A stretch of DNA of 42,066 bases from positions 1 through 42,066 of the forward strand of contig CAVFVJ010000023.1 in NCBI GenBank assembly GCA_963626085.1, written 5' to 3'. Each line of letters opens with the position of its first letter. The first letter of the stretch is position 1. A program made the position numbers and the translations under genes. Source of the DNA: Colivivens sp963626085. Its GTDB lineage: Bacteria > Bacteroidota > Bacteroidia > Bacteroidales > Bacteroidaceae. Below are positions 17,306 through 24,836 of this stretch, one piece after another. The notes below the pieces were generated by a model. The model was not told the DNA's origin. It saw only the letters and a program-made list of their open reading frames with translations, and ran no database searches.

Positions 17306-17515
17306 TTATGTAGGCAACACCGTTTTCAATATACCTATTACGGTAAATCTCGCATCATCGTCTTCCCGTATTTCGATAGCGGTAAATCCGTCAGTGTTGA
17401 GTGGTTGCAGTTCTATTTCGGTGTGCTTTGAACTTCCTTCTTCATTTACAACCTTCTCGCTATGGTACTTCTTGATTACCAAAATGTCTTGGAGATGGCT
17501 TACCACCAAATCCAT
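17306..17515 (-). CDS. Hypothetical short protein, possibly a gene remnant
   Basis: From the ATG at 17515 the frame gives 69 residues (MDLVVSHLQDILVIKKYHSEKV... ending GILKTVLPT). The composition is protein-like, with a charged middle. TATATTTG, a perfect -7 box, ends only three bases before the ATG, so either the mRNA would be leaderless or the box is accidental. A longer start (TTG at 17521) would lie inside the box and is rejected. I do not recognise a family. Protein-like sequence continues in another frame past the stop, so a frameshifted remnant is as likely as a real gene. Confidence 0.35.
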   Translation of the reverse strand: MDLVVSHLQDILVIKKYHSEKVVNEEGSSKHTEIELQPLNTDGFTAIEIREDDDARFTVIGILKTVLPT

Positions 17516-17680
17516 GTGCAAATATACAAAATAAAAAGGAGACAGATGAATAAGCTCGTGTTAATTATCAACATTACGAGAATAAATTGTTGTTTTTCGC
17601 CAGATTGTCAGTTCATCGCCTCTATCCAATAAACGGGTAGACGATAGAGGTAATTATATTTGAGACTAATAGAAATCTCC

Positions 17681-17760
17681 GTTCCGTACTACGGAACGTA
17701 CGTTCGCAAGTTCGGAACGGCCGTTCCGAAGTACGGAATACACATTCCGAACTACGGAAC
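17681..17760. repeat. Array of four 17-bp palindromes with 21-bp period
   Basis: Units start at 17681, 17702, 17723 and 17744, exactly 21 bases apart, with 4-base spacers (gtac, ggcc, acac). Each unit has the form GTTCCG-n-CGGAAC around a variable centre. Units 1, 3 and 4 are near-perfect palindromes, and unit 2 carries a changed left arm. The spacing is two helical turns, so all sites face the same side of DNA. Read as protein the array gives a seven-residue repeat (VPYYGTY, VRKFGTA, VPKYGIH, IPNYGTK) inside a 94-codon frame, which I regard as a by-product. Confidence 0.85.
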
Positions 17761-17832
17761 GAAGAATTTATATAGGGATATCACAAGTTCTGTCATAACA
17801 CGATACAATTTTACAGGCAATTCACCACTCGG

Positions 17833-17870
17833 AATATCGGATGAACCTTATATTTGGTTCATCCGATATT
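17833..17870 (+). promoter_or_regulatory. 15-bp perfect dyad with a -7 box in its loop
   Basis: AATATCGGATGAACC (17833-17847) is perfectly complementary to GGTTCATCCGATATT (17856-17870), with eight bases between. TATATTTG (17849-17856), a perfect Bacteroidetes -7 element on the plus strand, fills the loop. No good TTTG is present 19-21 bases upstream. It could be an operator that encloses a promoter, or an RNA hairpin. Downstream are the micropeptide at 17956 and the MFS gene at 18162. Confidence 0.55.
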
Positions 17871-17955
17871 TGACACAAGTATACGAGGGAAACATGAGAC
17901 AACGTGTGAAATCCATTTGTTTCAGCCACATACCACACGTTTAAACATCATTTCC

Positions 17956-18054
17956 ATGGAGTACATAATGGCTTGTACACGAAAAAAAATGTCTCGCGAA
18001 ACGACGATTCAAGTACAAACCGTCGCAAAGAAGAGACGAACCGCAAAAAAGTAG
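17956..18054 (+). CDS. Possible basic micropeptide (32 residues)
   Basis: The frame from ATG 17956 (alternative ATGs at 17968 and 17989) ends at a TAG at 18052-18054. It gives MEYIMACTRKKMSRETTIQ followed by VQTVAKKRRTAKK, with a very basic C-terminus of the kind seen in small nucleic-acid-binding or ribosome-associated peptides. No family is recognised. It could be a chance frame; the promoter-bearing dyad about 90 bases upstream is the only support from context. Confidence 0.25.
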   Translation: MEYIMACTRKKMSRETTIQVQTVAKKRRTAKK

Positions 18055-18086
18055 GGTAAGAGATGTACACCTTAAATAATTTTACG

Positions 18087-18094
18087 TAACTTTG
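18087..18094 (+). promoter_or_regulatory. -7 box of the MFS gene
   Basis: TAACTTTG fits TAnnTTTG. The leader to the start codon at 18162 is about 65 bases. The -33 element is weak. Confidence 0.5.
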
Positions 18095-18161
18095 TGACCG
18101 TATGGGCACGAGGGTGTCCGCAATCTTTACTTACTGAACAAAAAAAACAGTCTTAAATATT

Positions 18162-19607
18162 ATGTATAACCAAACTACTAAAATGTCCCAGTTCCGCTGG
18201 GTTATGTGCGCAATGCTATTCTTTGCCACAACAGTCAACTACATGGACCGTCAGGTTCTCTCACTTACTTGGAAAGACTTCATAGCCCCCGAATTCCACT
18301 GGAACGACGATGACTACGGAACCATAACCGCCTACTTCTCCCTCATCTACGCTATATGTATGCTCTTTGCCGGCAAGTTTGTCGACTGGATGGGCACCAA
18401 GAAAGGGTATCTCTGGAGTATCGGAGTATGGAGTGCCGGTGCATGTCTGCACGCTGCCTGCGGGTGGGCTACCATGCACATCGAGGGACTGGGTTCCATC
18501 GAAGCCATGAGAGCTGTGGAATCGGGCAGTGCCATGGCACTTGCGGTGGCATCCACCAGCGTGTGGCTTTTCCTCATCTGCCGATGCGTACTGGCATTAG
18601 GTGAGGCTGGAAACTTCCCTGCCGCCATCAAGGTGACTGCCGAATACAACCCAAAGAAGGACCGTGCTTTCTCCACCAGCATATTCAACAGTGGTGCGTC
18701 CATAGGAGCACTTGTGGCCCCCGCATGCATCCCACTGCTCGCTGAGGCCTACGGATGGGAAATGGCGTTCATCATCATAGGTGGACTCGGCTTCGTGTGG
18801 ATGTTCTTTTGGATTTGGCTCTACCAGAAACCGGAAAAGAGTCGGTTCGTCAACAAGGCAGAACTGGAGTACATCCAGCAGGACGACAGCGAAGAAGTGA
18901 CTATAGTGAAAGCCCAAGACGAAGGCAAAGGCATTTCACTCTTCAAATGCTTCACATACAGACAGACATGGTCGTTCATCGTGGGCAAGCTGTTCACAGA
19001 CGGTGTATGGTGGTTCTTCCTATTTTGGGCACCAGCCTACTTCTCCGACCAGTTCGGCTACAAGAGTTCGTCCACAATGGGAATACTGCTCATCATCGTG
19101 CTCTACACCATAGTGACCATCATATCCATCTACGGAGGTTACCTGCCAAAGTTGTTTGTGGAGAAGAAAGGCATGAAGCCGTACAACGGACGAATGCTGG
19201 CAATGCTAATCTTCGCATTCTTCCCGTTGGTGGCACTCTTCGCACAACCGCTCGGCACTTACTCAGCATGGTGGCCAGCAATACTGATTGGTTTGGCTGG
19301 AGCCGGGCACCAGGCATGGTCAGCCAACCTGTTCTCCACCATCGGTGACATGTTCCCGAAGAAAGCCATCGCCACCATCACTGGCATAGGAGGAATGGCA
19401 GGAGGCGTGGGTTCGTACTTCATACAAAAAGGTGCTGGCAAACTGTTCACCTACACAGGCGACATGGGCGACTCATTCCAGTTCCTCGGCTTCAACGGCA
19501 AAGAAGGCGGTTACTTCATCATGTTCTGCATCTGTGCTGTGGCTTACCTGCTGGCTTGGTGCATCATGAAGGCACTCGTACCTAAGTACAAACCAATAAC
19601 AGACTGA
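18162..19607 (+). CDS. MFS transporter of the hexuronate/anion:cation symporter type (ExuT-like)
   Basis: This 481-residue protein has about twelve hydrophobic segments and crosses the inner membrane. The first helix ends in NYMDRQVLSLTW, the signature of the anion:cation symporter branch (ExuT, GudP, glycerol-3-phosphate-like carriers), and the loop after helix 2 has GKFVDWMGTKKGY. RCVLALGEAGNFPAAIK is the conserved helix-4 segment, and FNSGASIGALVAP follows. Substrates in this branch are sugar acids such as hexuronates. No uronate catabolic gene is adjacent, so the substrate stays open. The ATG at 18162 is used; the Met at 18183 (MSQFRW) is an equally good start. Confidence 0.85.
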   Translation: MYNQTTKMSQFRWVMCAMLFFATTVNYMDRQVLSLTWKDFIAPEFHWNDDDYGTITAYFSLIYAICMLFAGKFVDWMGTKKGYLWSIGVWSAGACLHAACGWATMHIEGLGSIEAMRAVESGSAMALAVASTSVWLFLICRCVLALGEAGNFPAAIKVTAEYNPKKDRAFSTSIFNSGASIGALVAPACIPLLAEAYGWEMAFIIIGGLGFVWMFFWIWLYQKPEKSRFVNKAELEYIQQDDSEEVTIVKAQDEGKGISLFKCFTYRQTWSFIVGKLFTDGVWWFFLFWAPAYFSDQFGYKSSSTMGILLIIVLYTIVTIISIYGGYLPKLFVEKKGMKPYNGRMLAMLIFAFFPLVALFAQPLGTYSAWWPAILIGLAGAGHQAWSANLFSTIGDMFPKKAIATITGIGGMAGGVGSYFIQKGAGKLFTYTGDMGDSFQFLGFNGKEGGYFIMFCICAVAYLLAWCIMKALVPKYKPITD

Positions 19608-19617
19608 ACAAAATAAT

Positions 19618-19663
19618 TGGAATTTTGTGATAAATACGGTGGAAAACACATGGAATTTTGTGA
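19618..19663 (+). repeat. 13-bp direct repeat at the edge of a truncated gene
   Basis: TGGAATTTTGTGA occurs at 19618-19630 and again at 19651-19663. The second copy ends exactly where homology to a DUF4143 ATPase begins, as expected if the repeat marks a deletion or insertion junction. Confidence 0.6.
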
Positions 19664-20047
19664 CTCATAGCCTCGCTTGATGAAGAATCGCAGGAAGACA
19701 TGAGGGTTAACAAAAACTATGGTACATACAAAGGTGCTATCTACGAAAATATTGTTGGCGACATGCTGGCGAAGCAGGGCTATAACCTGTATTTCTACCG
19801 CAACGAGAAATCAACCATAGGAATGGACTTTTTCATCCGAAACGCCCAGTCCCTCATACCCGTGGAAGTGAAAGCGACCGACAACGCGACTAAATCACTG
19901 TCAAAACTGACAGCTCATGACGGCAAGTACCCAGACATCTGGTACGGAATCAAACTGTGCAACAAGAATATTGGATTCAATGGACAATTCTACACCTTTC
20001 CATACTTTCTCACTTTCCTGCTCAAGAGATTTGTAAGAAGAGAATGA
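19664..20047 (+). pseudogene. C-terminal fragment of a DUF4143-type AAA ATPase
   Basis: The frame from 19664 reads LIASLDEESQEDMRVNKNYG and on to the end of the family: KGAIYENIVGDMLAKQGYNL, then the PD-(D/E)XK-like part with MDFFIRN and VEVKATDN, ending FLLKRFVRRE. A Met at 19700 gives a 115-residue frame, but the homology starts before it. The AAA ATPase domain with Walker A and B is missing entirely. It lies on the opposite strand to the EFR1 gene, and the two converge 22 bases apart. This is a truncated, presumably dead copy. Confidence 0.75.
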
Positions 20048-20069
20048 CCCTGGCGCAGGATTCGCCTTG

Positions 20070-20846
20070 TCACTCCTGGTGCTCTATACGTGGAGCGTGA
20101 CAGAGGTACTGTCCCTTGTTCTTCGTGAATACGCCCCACTCGATGGCGTGCGACGGACAGACGTGGTAACAGCGCATGCACTGCACGCAGTGACTATCCC
20201 ACACAGGGTGTTTGGTCTCGTCCAGACGGATATTATGGAACGGACAAGCATTCATGCACTTTCCACAGCCGACACACTTCTCCGTACTCTTGAAATACTT
20301 CGGATTGACAAGGAACTTATTGAAGAACGGGCGCACCACACGACTCTTCACCCACGGCATCTTGCCTGGGATGGTGTCGAAACCGCCACGTCCGTCAATT
20401 ATGTCCTCGACCACCTGCCGCAGACGTTCACGTGCTTTGGTGTATTTCTCCTGTTCACGACTGATTGAATCCACATCAAAACCTGGCAGACAAACATACG
20501 ACTCTGGCATCTGCACCGCACGTCCCAACATGCAGTCCCAGCCTTTTGCAGCCACGTCTGCGCAAAAAATCCGGTCGGTTAGTCCCGTGTCATCGCCACA
20601 AGTAACGATGAAATATACGTACGACACGTTCTCTATCTCCACATGTCGGATGAAATGCTCTACAAACTGAGGGACGCCCCAACCATAACATGGAAAGACA
20701 AAACCGAGCCGTTCCCCTTTCCTCAAGCAGTAATACATGTCACCTGTCAGTTCATCAGGCATAAACCGCAGCTCATCGTTCAACTCCCTTGCGATAAACT
20801 TGGCGACCCACTCAGAATTGCCTGTCCCAGAAAAATAAAATATCAT
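20070..20846 (-). CDS. EFR1-family ferredoxin-flavodoxin protein
   Basis: This 258-residue redox protein begins with a flavodoxin-like domain: MIFYFSGTGNSEWVAKFIA is the FMN phosphate loop, and FVFPCYGWGVPQFVEHFI follows at about residue 50. The C-terminal part carries two 4Fe-4S clusters, CVGCGKCMNACP (about residues 192-203) and CVQCMRCYHVCP (about 221-232). Family members are electron carriers in the cytosol of anaerobes, with partners generally unknown. The gene starts 35 bases after corA on the same strand, so they may be cotranscribed. With the Rnf complex nearby, ferredoxin-type electrons are plentiful in this organism. Confidence 0.88.
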   Translation of the reverse strand: MIFYFSGTGNSEWVAKFIARELNDELRFMPDELTGDMYYCLRKGERLGFVFPCYGWGVPQFVEHFIRHVEIENVSYVYFIVTCGDDTGLTDRIFCADVAAKGWDCMLGRAVQMPESYVCLPGFDVDSISREQEKYTKARERLRQVVEDIIDGRGGFDTIPGKMPWVKSRVVRPFFNKFLVNPKYFKSTEKCVGCGKCMNACPFHNIRLDETKHPVWDSHCVQCMRCYHVCPSHAIEWGVFTKNKGQYLCHAPRIEHQE

Positions 20847-20881
20847 ACAATCTCACCATTAACCCACATCAAAACTCCGCA

Positions 20882-21808
20882 CTACAACCATTTCTTATTC
20901 CTAAAGAACAGCCAACCAAGAACAGTGATGACCACGGATATAAAGATAGCAATGGCAAAGCCCCACTTGCTCTGTTCCATACCGTTGACGAGGTTCATTC
21001 CGAAGAGGCTCGCCACCAAGGTCGGCAACATTATAATCATGTTGAGACTTGTCAGCAGTCGCATCACACGGTTCATATTGTTGTTTATAAGGTTGGCGTA
21101 AGTGTCCATCGTGGAATCAAGGATGTTGGCATAGATGGTGGTCATCTCCCTCGCCTGCTGCATCTCGATATTAACATCCTCAATCAGTTCAGCGTCAAGG
21201 TCGTCCACAGGCAGGCGAAACTTTAGTTTGCTAAGCAACGTCTCATTACCACGGATGGAAGTAGCAAAATAGGTCAGACTGTCCTGTAGACGTGACAAGC
21301 CTGTCAAGTCCTTGTTGTCCACGTCCCTGTCCAGATTGCGCTTTGCCTTCTCAATCAGACCGTTCACCTGCTTCAGGTATTTCAGATACCACACACTGGC
21401 ACTGAGGAAGAGACGGAACACAAGGTCGGTTGCATCTATGAACCCTTCCTTCCTGCGCTGCTGGTGACTGATGAAGTCAAGCATCATCTTGGTCTCCTGA
21501 TTGCACACCGTGATTATCTTGTCGTCCTTTATCAACACACCAAGAGGGATGGTGGTGTACGGACTGCGGCTCATGATTGTCTTCTGATGCGGTATACGGA
21601 TGATAATCATCAGCCAACCCTCATCATAGTCATAACGGGCACGCTCGTCGGTATCGGAGATGTCCTCAAGAAAGTAGTCGGGAATCTTCAGGTCTCCCAC
21701 AAGATAGTTCACATCATCCTCTACAGGGCACGTCACTTGAATCCAACAGCCAGACTCCCATTTGTCCAGCAAGTTGATGTCCTTATTAAAATTCCAATAA
21801 GTACGCAT
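20882..21808 (-). CDS. corA: CorA-family magnesium/divalent cation transporter
   Basis: The protein has 308 residues: a long cytosolic alpha/beta and helical domain, then two C-terminal membrane helices. The selectivity motif GMN occurs in SLFGMNLVNGME near residue 275, and a second helix follows, with the positively charged tail FFRNKKWL at the end. It forms a homopentameric channel in the family. The 5' leader is long (about 175 bases if the -7 box near 21990 is used). Confidence 0.92.
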   Translation of the reverse strand: MRTYWNFNKDINLLDKWESGCWIQVTCPVEDDVNYLVGDLKIPDYFLEDISDTDERARYDYDEGWLMIIIRIPHQKTIMSRSPYTTIPLGVLIKDDKIITVCNQETKMMLDFISHQQRRKEGFIDATDLVFRLFLSASVWYLKYLKQVNGLIEKAKRNLDRDVDNKDLTGLSRLQDSLTYFATSIRGNETLLSKLKFRLPVDDLDAELIEDVNIEMQQAREMTTIYANILDSTMDTYANLINNNMNRVMRLLTSLNMIIMLPTLVASLFGMNLVNGMEQSKWGFAIAIFISVVITVLGWLFFRNKKWL

Positions 21809-22041
21809 AAGTTTATACTCTTCTAAATCCAGTAATTGACCATAGGTGTCAATGCCACCACAGTCTGTTTACAAGTAAAAGCGGAAAGAGTCTAAACCTA
21901 CTGTTCTTCTGTCAAGACCCTATCCTTTGGCTACTCAAACTATTCGCCGGATAATCGTCCATAATTATAAGAATTGAATTTCGAGTGCAAAGGTAGGAAA
22001 AAAACAAAGACAATGTAACTCCACATTGACTTTTTTACGTC
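21809..22041 (-). promoter_or_regulatory. corA leader and -7 box
   Basis: CAAAGGTA at 21988-21995 reads TACCTTTG on the minus strand and would start a transcript near 21982, leaving a leader of about 175 bases. The -33 element is not clear. The leader includes a short frame (MDDYPANSLSSQRIGS and stop). I see no known riboswitch fold; a Mg-responsive leader is only a possibility. Confidence 0.4.
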
Positions 22042-22878
22042 TCAGGCATGGAAAGCCTTCAAACCGTCCATGGGTGAACGTGCGATATTGCCCACATGGA
22101 AGCCTAATAACGACGCAGCCTCACTCAGTTCAGTTTGATAGCCCCAAGCCACAGAGCCGACAAAATGTACAGGCAACGACTGACGCTTGTAGTTGGACAC
22201 ATTACGGATAAAGAACTGGCGGAAACAATCTACAAGGAAAAGGTGGATTTCTTCATTGTCACGGTGATTGCCGCAGAACCGTGACACTCCACCAAGGAAA
22301 CGGTTTGCCATAGGCTGACGGTACACCTTATTTATAATAATAGGAGCATCCAGTCCCGTCTCCTCATAAAACAGGTCACACACTGGACTTGAAAACTGAC
22401 GCTTCAACACATCCCCAACGAGCCGTTTGCCGATGTAAGCCCCACTGCCTTCATCACCGAGGATGTAACCGAGTGGCGACACATTCTCCACGACAGCCGT
22501 ACCATCGTAATAGCACGAATTGGCACCTGTACCCAAAATACAAGCAACGCCTTCCTCATGTTGACACAGTGCACGTGCCGCCCCGAGCATGTCACTGCCC
22601 ACCTCCACCACAGTATCATCTCCAAAAAAGCGGTGCAGACAGGCTGCCAACAGCGGTGACGCATCTGCGGTGCATCCAGCTCCATAGAAAAAGAGCTCAT
22701 GCCTACTTGCCTCAGTCTGAGGCAAGTGAGGCAAAAGCTCGTTATTTATAATTTCATCTATCGTCTCTACCGACTGGTGATAAGGATTGATTCCCTGGGT
22801 TGTAAGCGTCCAATGGTCGCTCCCATCAGTCACATCCCAATCAGTCTTGGTCGACCCACTGTCGGCAATAAGTCTCAT
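22042..22878 (-). CDS. BadF/BadG/BcrA-type ATPase, N-acetylglucosamine kinase-like
   Basis: The 278-residue protein has an actin/hexokinase-like fold. The phosphate-1 loop is MRLIADSGSTKTDWDV at the start, the second nucleotide-binding segment is VACILGTGANSCYYD near residue 110, and LGYILGDEGSGAYIGK follows. The C-terminal adenosine motif is FVGSVAWGYQ. Relatives phosphorylate N-acetylglucosamine or act as 2-hydroxyacyl-CoA dehydratase activators; the small size and the lack of an iron-sulfur motif favour an amino-sugar kinase. The start overlaps the guanylyltransferase stop by four bases (ATGA). Confidence 0.8.
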   Translation of the reverse strand: MRLIADSGSTKTDWDVTDGSDHWTLTTQGINPYHQSVETIDEIINNELLPHLPQTEASRHELFFYGAGCTADASPLLAACLHRFFGDDTVVEVGSDMLGAARALCQHEEGVACILGTGANSCYYDGTAVVENVSPLGYILGDEGSGAYIGKRLVGDVLKRQFSSPVCDLFYEETGLDAPIIINKVYRQPMANRFLGGVSRFCGNHRDNEEIHLFLVDCFRQFFIRNVSNYKRQSLPVHFVGSVAWGYQTELSEAASLLGFHVGNIARSPMDGLKAFHA

Positions 22879-23936
22879 TCTGCACTAAACTCCTTGATTC
22901 GCTGTTCTTCAGATAGTTTACAGATAAGGAGAGTGTCACCTTTCTCTGCCACTATGTAACCGTCAAGTCCTTGTACCACAACACGCCGTTCTTCTGTGGT
23001 GTGGATGATACAGTTCTTAGAGTCATACAACTCCACCCTCGGTCCAATCTTGGCATTACCAGCCTCATCCTTGTTTGCCAATGTCATCAAAGAACCCCAT
23101 GTACCTACATCGCTCCATCCAAAATCCGCAGGATATACATAAATCTCCTCCGCCTTCTCCATGACAGCATAGTCGATTGATATACTCTTGCACTGTGGAT
23201 AAGTCTGGTCTATCATCTCCTGCTCCTTATCCGTTCCGTAGTAAGGCAACAAGCCCTCAAACATCTGTGACACCTCTGGTTCATAATAGCGCAGTGCCTG
23301 CACTATCGTCTCAACGTTCCACACGAAAATACCAGAGTTCCAAAAATACTCAGCCTGACGGATGTACTGTTCTGCAGTCGCCAAGTCGGGTTTCTCGCGG
23401 AACTGGTCTACCCTATAGATGGACTTGACACGTGACGACGGAGTGGACAGGTCTGCCTGTATATATCCGTACCCAGTCTCGGGACGTGTAGGATGCATGC
23501 CGAGAGTCACGATAGCATCAGTCTCAGCCGTGAAATCAAGAGCAGAGGAAATGACACGTCTGAACTCTTCTATGTCAGTCACCATGTGGTCGCTCGGTGT
23601 AATCACCAAATTAGCCTTCGGATTTTTTTTCTTTATCCGCCAACTCACATAAGCGATACATGGAGCGGTATTGCGTCTACACGGTTCAAGCAAGATATTT
23701 TCATCTGGCACTTCCGGCAATTGCTCCTTCACAATACCTGCGTACTGTTTTGAAGTGACGACCCACACATTCTCTGGAGCTACGCCCCCCTTAAACCTGT
23801 CAAAGGTCAACTGGATGAACGTTCTGCCACACCCCATCACATCGATAAACTGTTTCGGACACTCAGGGGTGCTCATGGGCCAAAAACGACTGCCAACCCC
23901 ACCTGCCATTATGACTAAGTTGTTGTTATTGTTCAT
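22875..23936 (-). CDS. Mannose-1-phosphate guanylyltransferase
   Basis: The protein has 353 residues and makes GDP-mannose from mannose 1-phosphate and GTP, in the cytosol, for polysaccharide and glycan synthesis. The pyrophosphorylase motif is MAGGVGSRFWPMS at residues 10-22 with PKQF after it. EPCRRNTAPCIAY, VITPSDHMV, GYGYIQA, FREKPD, NSGIFVW and DFGWSDVGTW are all typical. It has only the guanylyltransferase part; the phosphomannose isomerase domain of longer ManC/AlgA proteins is absent. Its promoter overlaps the rpsP terminator. Confidence 0.93.
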   Translation of the reverse strand: MNNNNNLVIMAGGVGSRFWPMSTPECPKQFIDVMGCGRTFIQLTFDRFKGGVAPENVWVVTSKQYAGIVKEQLPEVPDENILLEPCRRNTAPCIAYVSWRIKKKNPKANLVITPSDHMVTDIEEFRRVISSALDFTAETDAIVTLGMHPTRPETGYGYIQADLSTPSSRVKSIYRVDQFREKPDLATAEQYIRQAEYFWNSGIFVWNVETIVQALRYYEPEVSQMFEGLLPYYGTDKEQEMIDQTYPQCKSISIDYAVMEKAEEIYVYPADFGWSDVGTWGSLMTLANKDEAGNAKIGPRVELYDSKNCIIHTTEERRVVVQGLDGYIVAEKGDTLLICKLSEEQRIKEFSAE

Positions 23937-23957
23937 ACATCAATCGGATTAACAGCG

Positions 23958-23989
23958 CAAAGGTATAAAAAAACTGGCTAACCTCCAAA
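23958..23989 (-). promoter_or_regulatory. Promoter of the guanylyltransferase-kinase pair
   Basis: On the minus strand TTTG (23989-23986), 20 bases, then TACCTTTG (23965-23958). The leader is about 15-20 bases. The -33 element lies in the loop of the rpsP terminator and the spacer includes its T-run. Confidence 0.75.
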
Positions 23990-24002
23990 CGAGTCAGCCA
24001 GT
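23967..24002 (-). terminator. Rho-independent terminator of rpsP
   Basis: On the minus strand ACTGGCT (24002-23996) pairs with AGCCAGT (23979-23973), and the hairpin is followed by a run of seven T (23973-23967). It lies 20 bases after the rpsP stop. Confidence 0.9.
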
Positions 24003-24022
24003 AAATTACAATCTTAGTCCAA

Positions 24023-24565
24023 TTAAGCTTCTGCTGGAGTCTCCTCTGTAGCAGTTGCCTCCTCTGCTGGAGCTTCAGCAGCAGCAGCTTCAGCAGCAGC
24101 AAGTGCAGCAGCCTTCTTTTCAGCCACTTTCTTTGCAATCTCCGCGTTCACCTGCTTCTCAGCTGCGATACGAGCCTCGTAAGCAGCCTTCTTTGATGCT
24201 TCAGACTTGCTTTCCTCTGCCTGTGTCTTCTTTTCCTTGTCTGCCTTCCATGCGTCGAACTTCACCTGTGCCGCAGCCTCATCAAAAGCCCCCTTCTTGA
24301 CACCGCCAAGAAGATGCTTCATCATGTAGACTCCTTCTGAAGAAAGGATGTTGCGCACAGTGTCTGTTGGCTGGGCACCTGTCTGCACCCAGTAAAGCGC
24401 ACGTTCAAAGTTCAAATCAATTGTTGCAGGGTTGGTGTTCGGGTTGTAAGTTCCGATTTTCTCAACGAAGCGGCCATCACGTGGTGCATCTGCATGAGCG
24501 ATCACGATAGCATAGAATGCGTATCCTTTGCGTCCGTGACGCTGCAATCTAATCTTAGTTGCCAT
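24023..24565 (-). CDS. rpsP: 30S ribosomal protein S16 with long C-terminal tail
   Basis: This is a component of the small ribosomal subunit. The first 80 residues are a standard S16 (MATKIRLQRHGRKGYAFYAI, DAPRDGRFVEKIGTYNP, RALYWVQTGAQPTDTV). The protein is 180 residues against about 82 in E. coli; the extra 100 are Ala/Glu/Lys-rich (KKAAALAAAEAAAAEAPAEE), probably a long helix and a disordered end, as is usual in Bacteroidetes. A -7 box at 24632-24639 gives a leader of about 65 bases. It stands alone, without the rimM-trmD-rplS partners. Confidence 0.96.
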   Translation of the reverse strand: MATKIRLQRHGRKGYAFYAIVIAHADAPRDGRFVEKIGTYNPNTNPATIDLNFERALYWVQTGAQPTDTVRNILSSEGVYMMKHLLGGVKKGAFDEAAAQVKFDAWKADKEKKTQAEESKSEASKKAAYEARIAAEKQVNAEIAKKVAEKKAAALAAAEAAAAEAPAEEATATEETPAEA

Positions 24566-24631
24566 TCTTTTTTGTTTCTGTTTTTGATATTAATAATGAT
24601 TTGAATATGCCACTAACTCGTAATGGCTCTG

Positions 24632-24639
24632 CAAAGGTA
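24632..24639 (-). promoter_or_regulatory. -7 box of the rpsP promoter
   Basis: CAAAGGTA on the plus strand is TACCTTTG on the minus strand. CTTG at about 24661-24658 is a plausible -33 element, with 18 bases between. Confidence 0.55.
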
Positions 24640-24802
24640 CGAATAAAATTCGAAACGCAAGTCCCCAACATCGCATTTTTATACACGTCACCTGCAAATA
24701 CAATGTCACGCCTCCCAGTTTTCAACACCTGTCTGCCAGACAACAAACCGACATCCGACACATGATTTTACTGCCGTAAAACACAAAAAAGTGGGGCGAA
24801 TA

Positions 24803-24832
24803 CTTGTAGGAACAAACTTTTCATTAACTTTG
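24803..24832 (+). promoter_or_regulatory. Promoter of the rnf operon, directly at the start codon
   Basis: CTTG (24803-24806) and TAACTTTG (24825-24832) are 18 bases apart. The -7 box ends four bases before the GTG start codon at 24837, so transcription would begin at or near the start codon. Confidence 0.6.
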
Positions 24833-24836
24833 CACG

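Larger units (their letters stand above)
16968..18161. other. 1.2-kb intergenic region of composite origin
   Basis: This stretch lies between the divergent Rpn and MFS genes. It contains the Rpn promoter, a doubtful 69-codon frame at 17306-17515, a 21-bp-period palindrome array at 17681-17760, a promoter-bearing dyad at 17833-17870, a possible basic micropeptide at 17956-18054 and the MFS promoter. Downstream of the 69-codon frame, a different frame on the same strand reads protein-like (YIENGVAYIIGNGQNVSRDW) up to a stop, which suggests a decayed gene. No family is recognised. Confidence 0.5.

Noticed and set aside
17681..17760. CRISPR array
   Set aside because: The repeats are palindromic 17-mers with only 4-base spacers and no cas genes nearby, so it is not a CRISPR.
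17660..17944. Plus-strand 94-codon frame with a seven-residue repeat
   Set aside because: The repeat comes from the 21-bp palindrome array, the rest has no protein-like features, and the frame runs through the dyad at 17833-17870.
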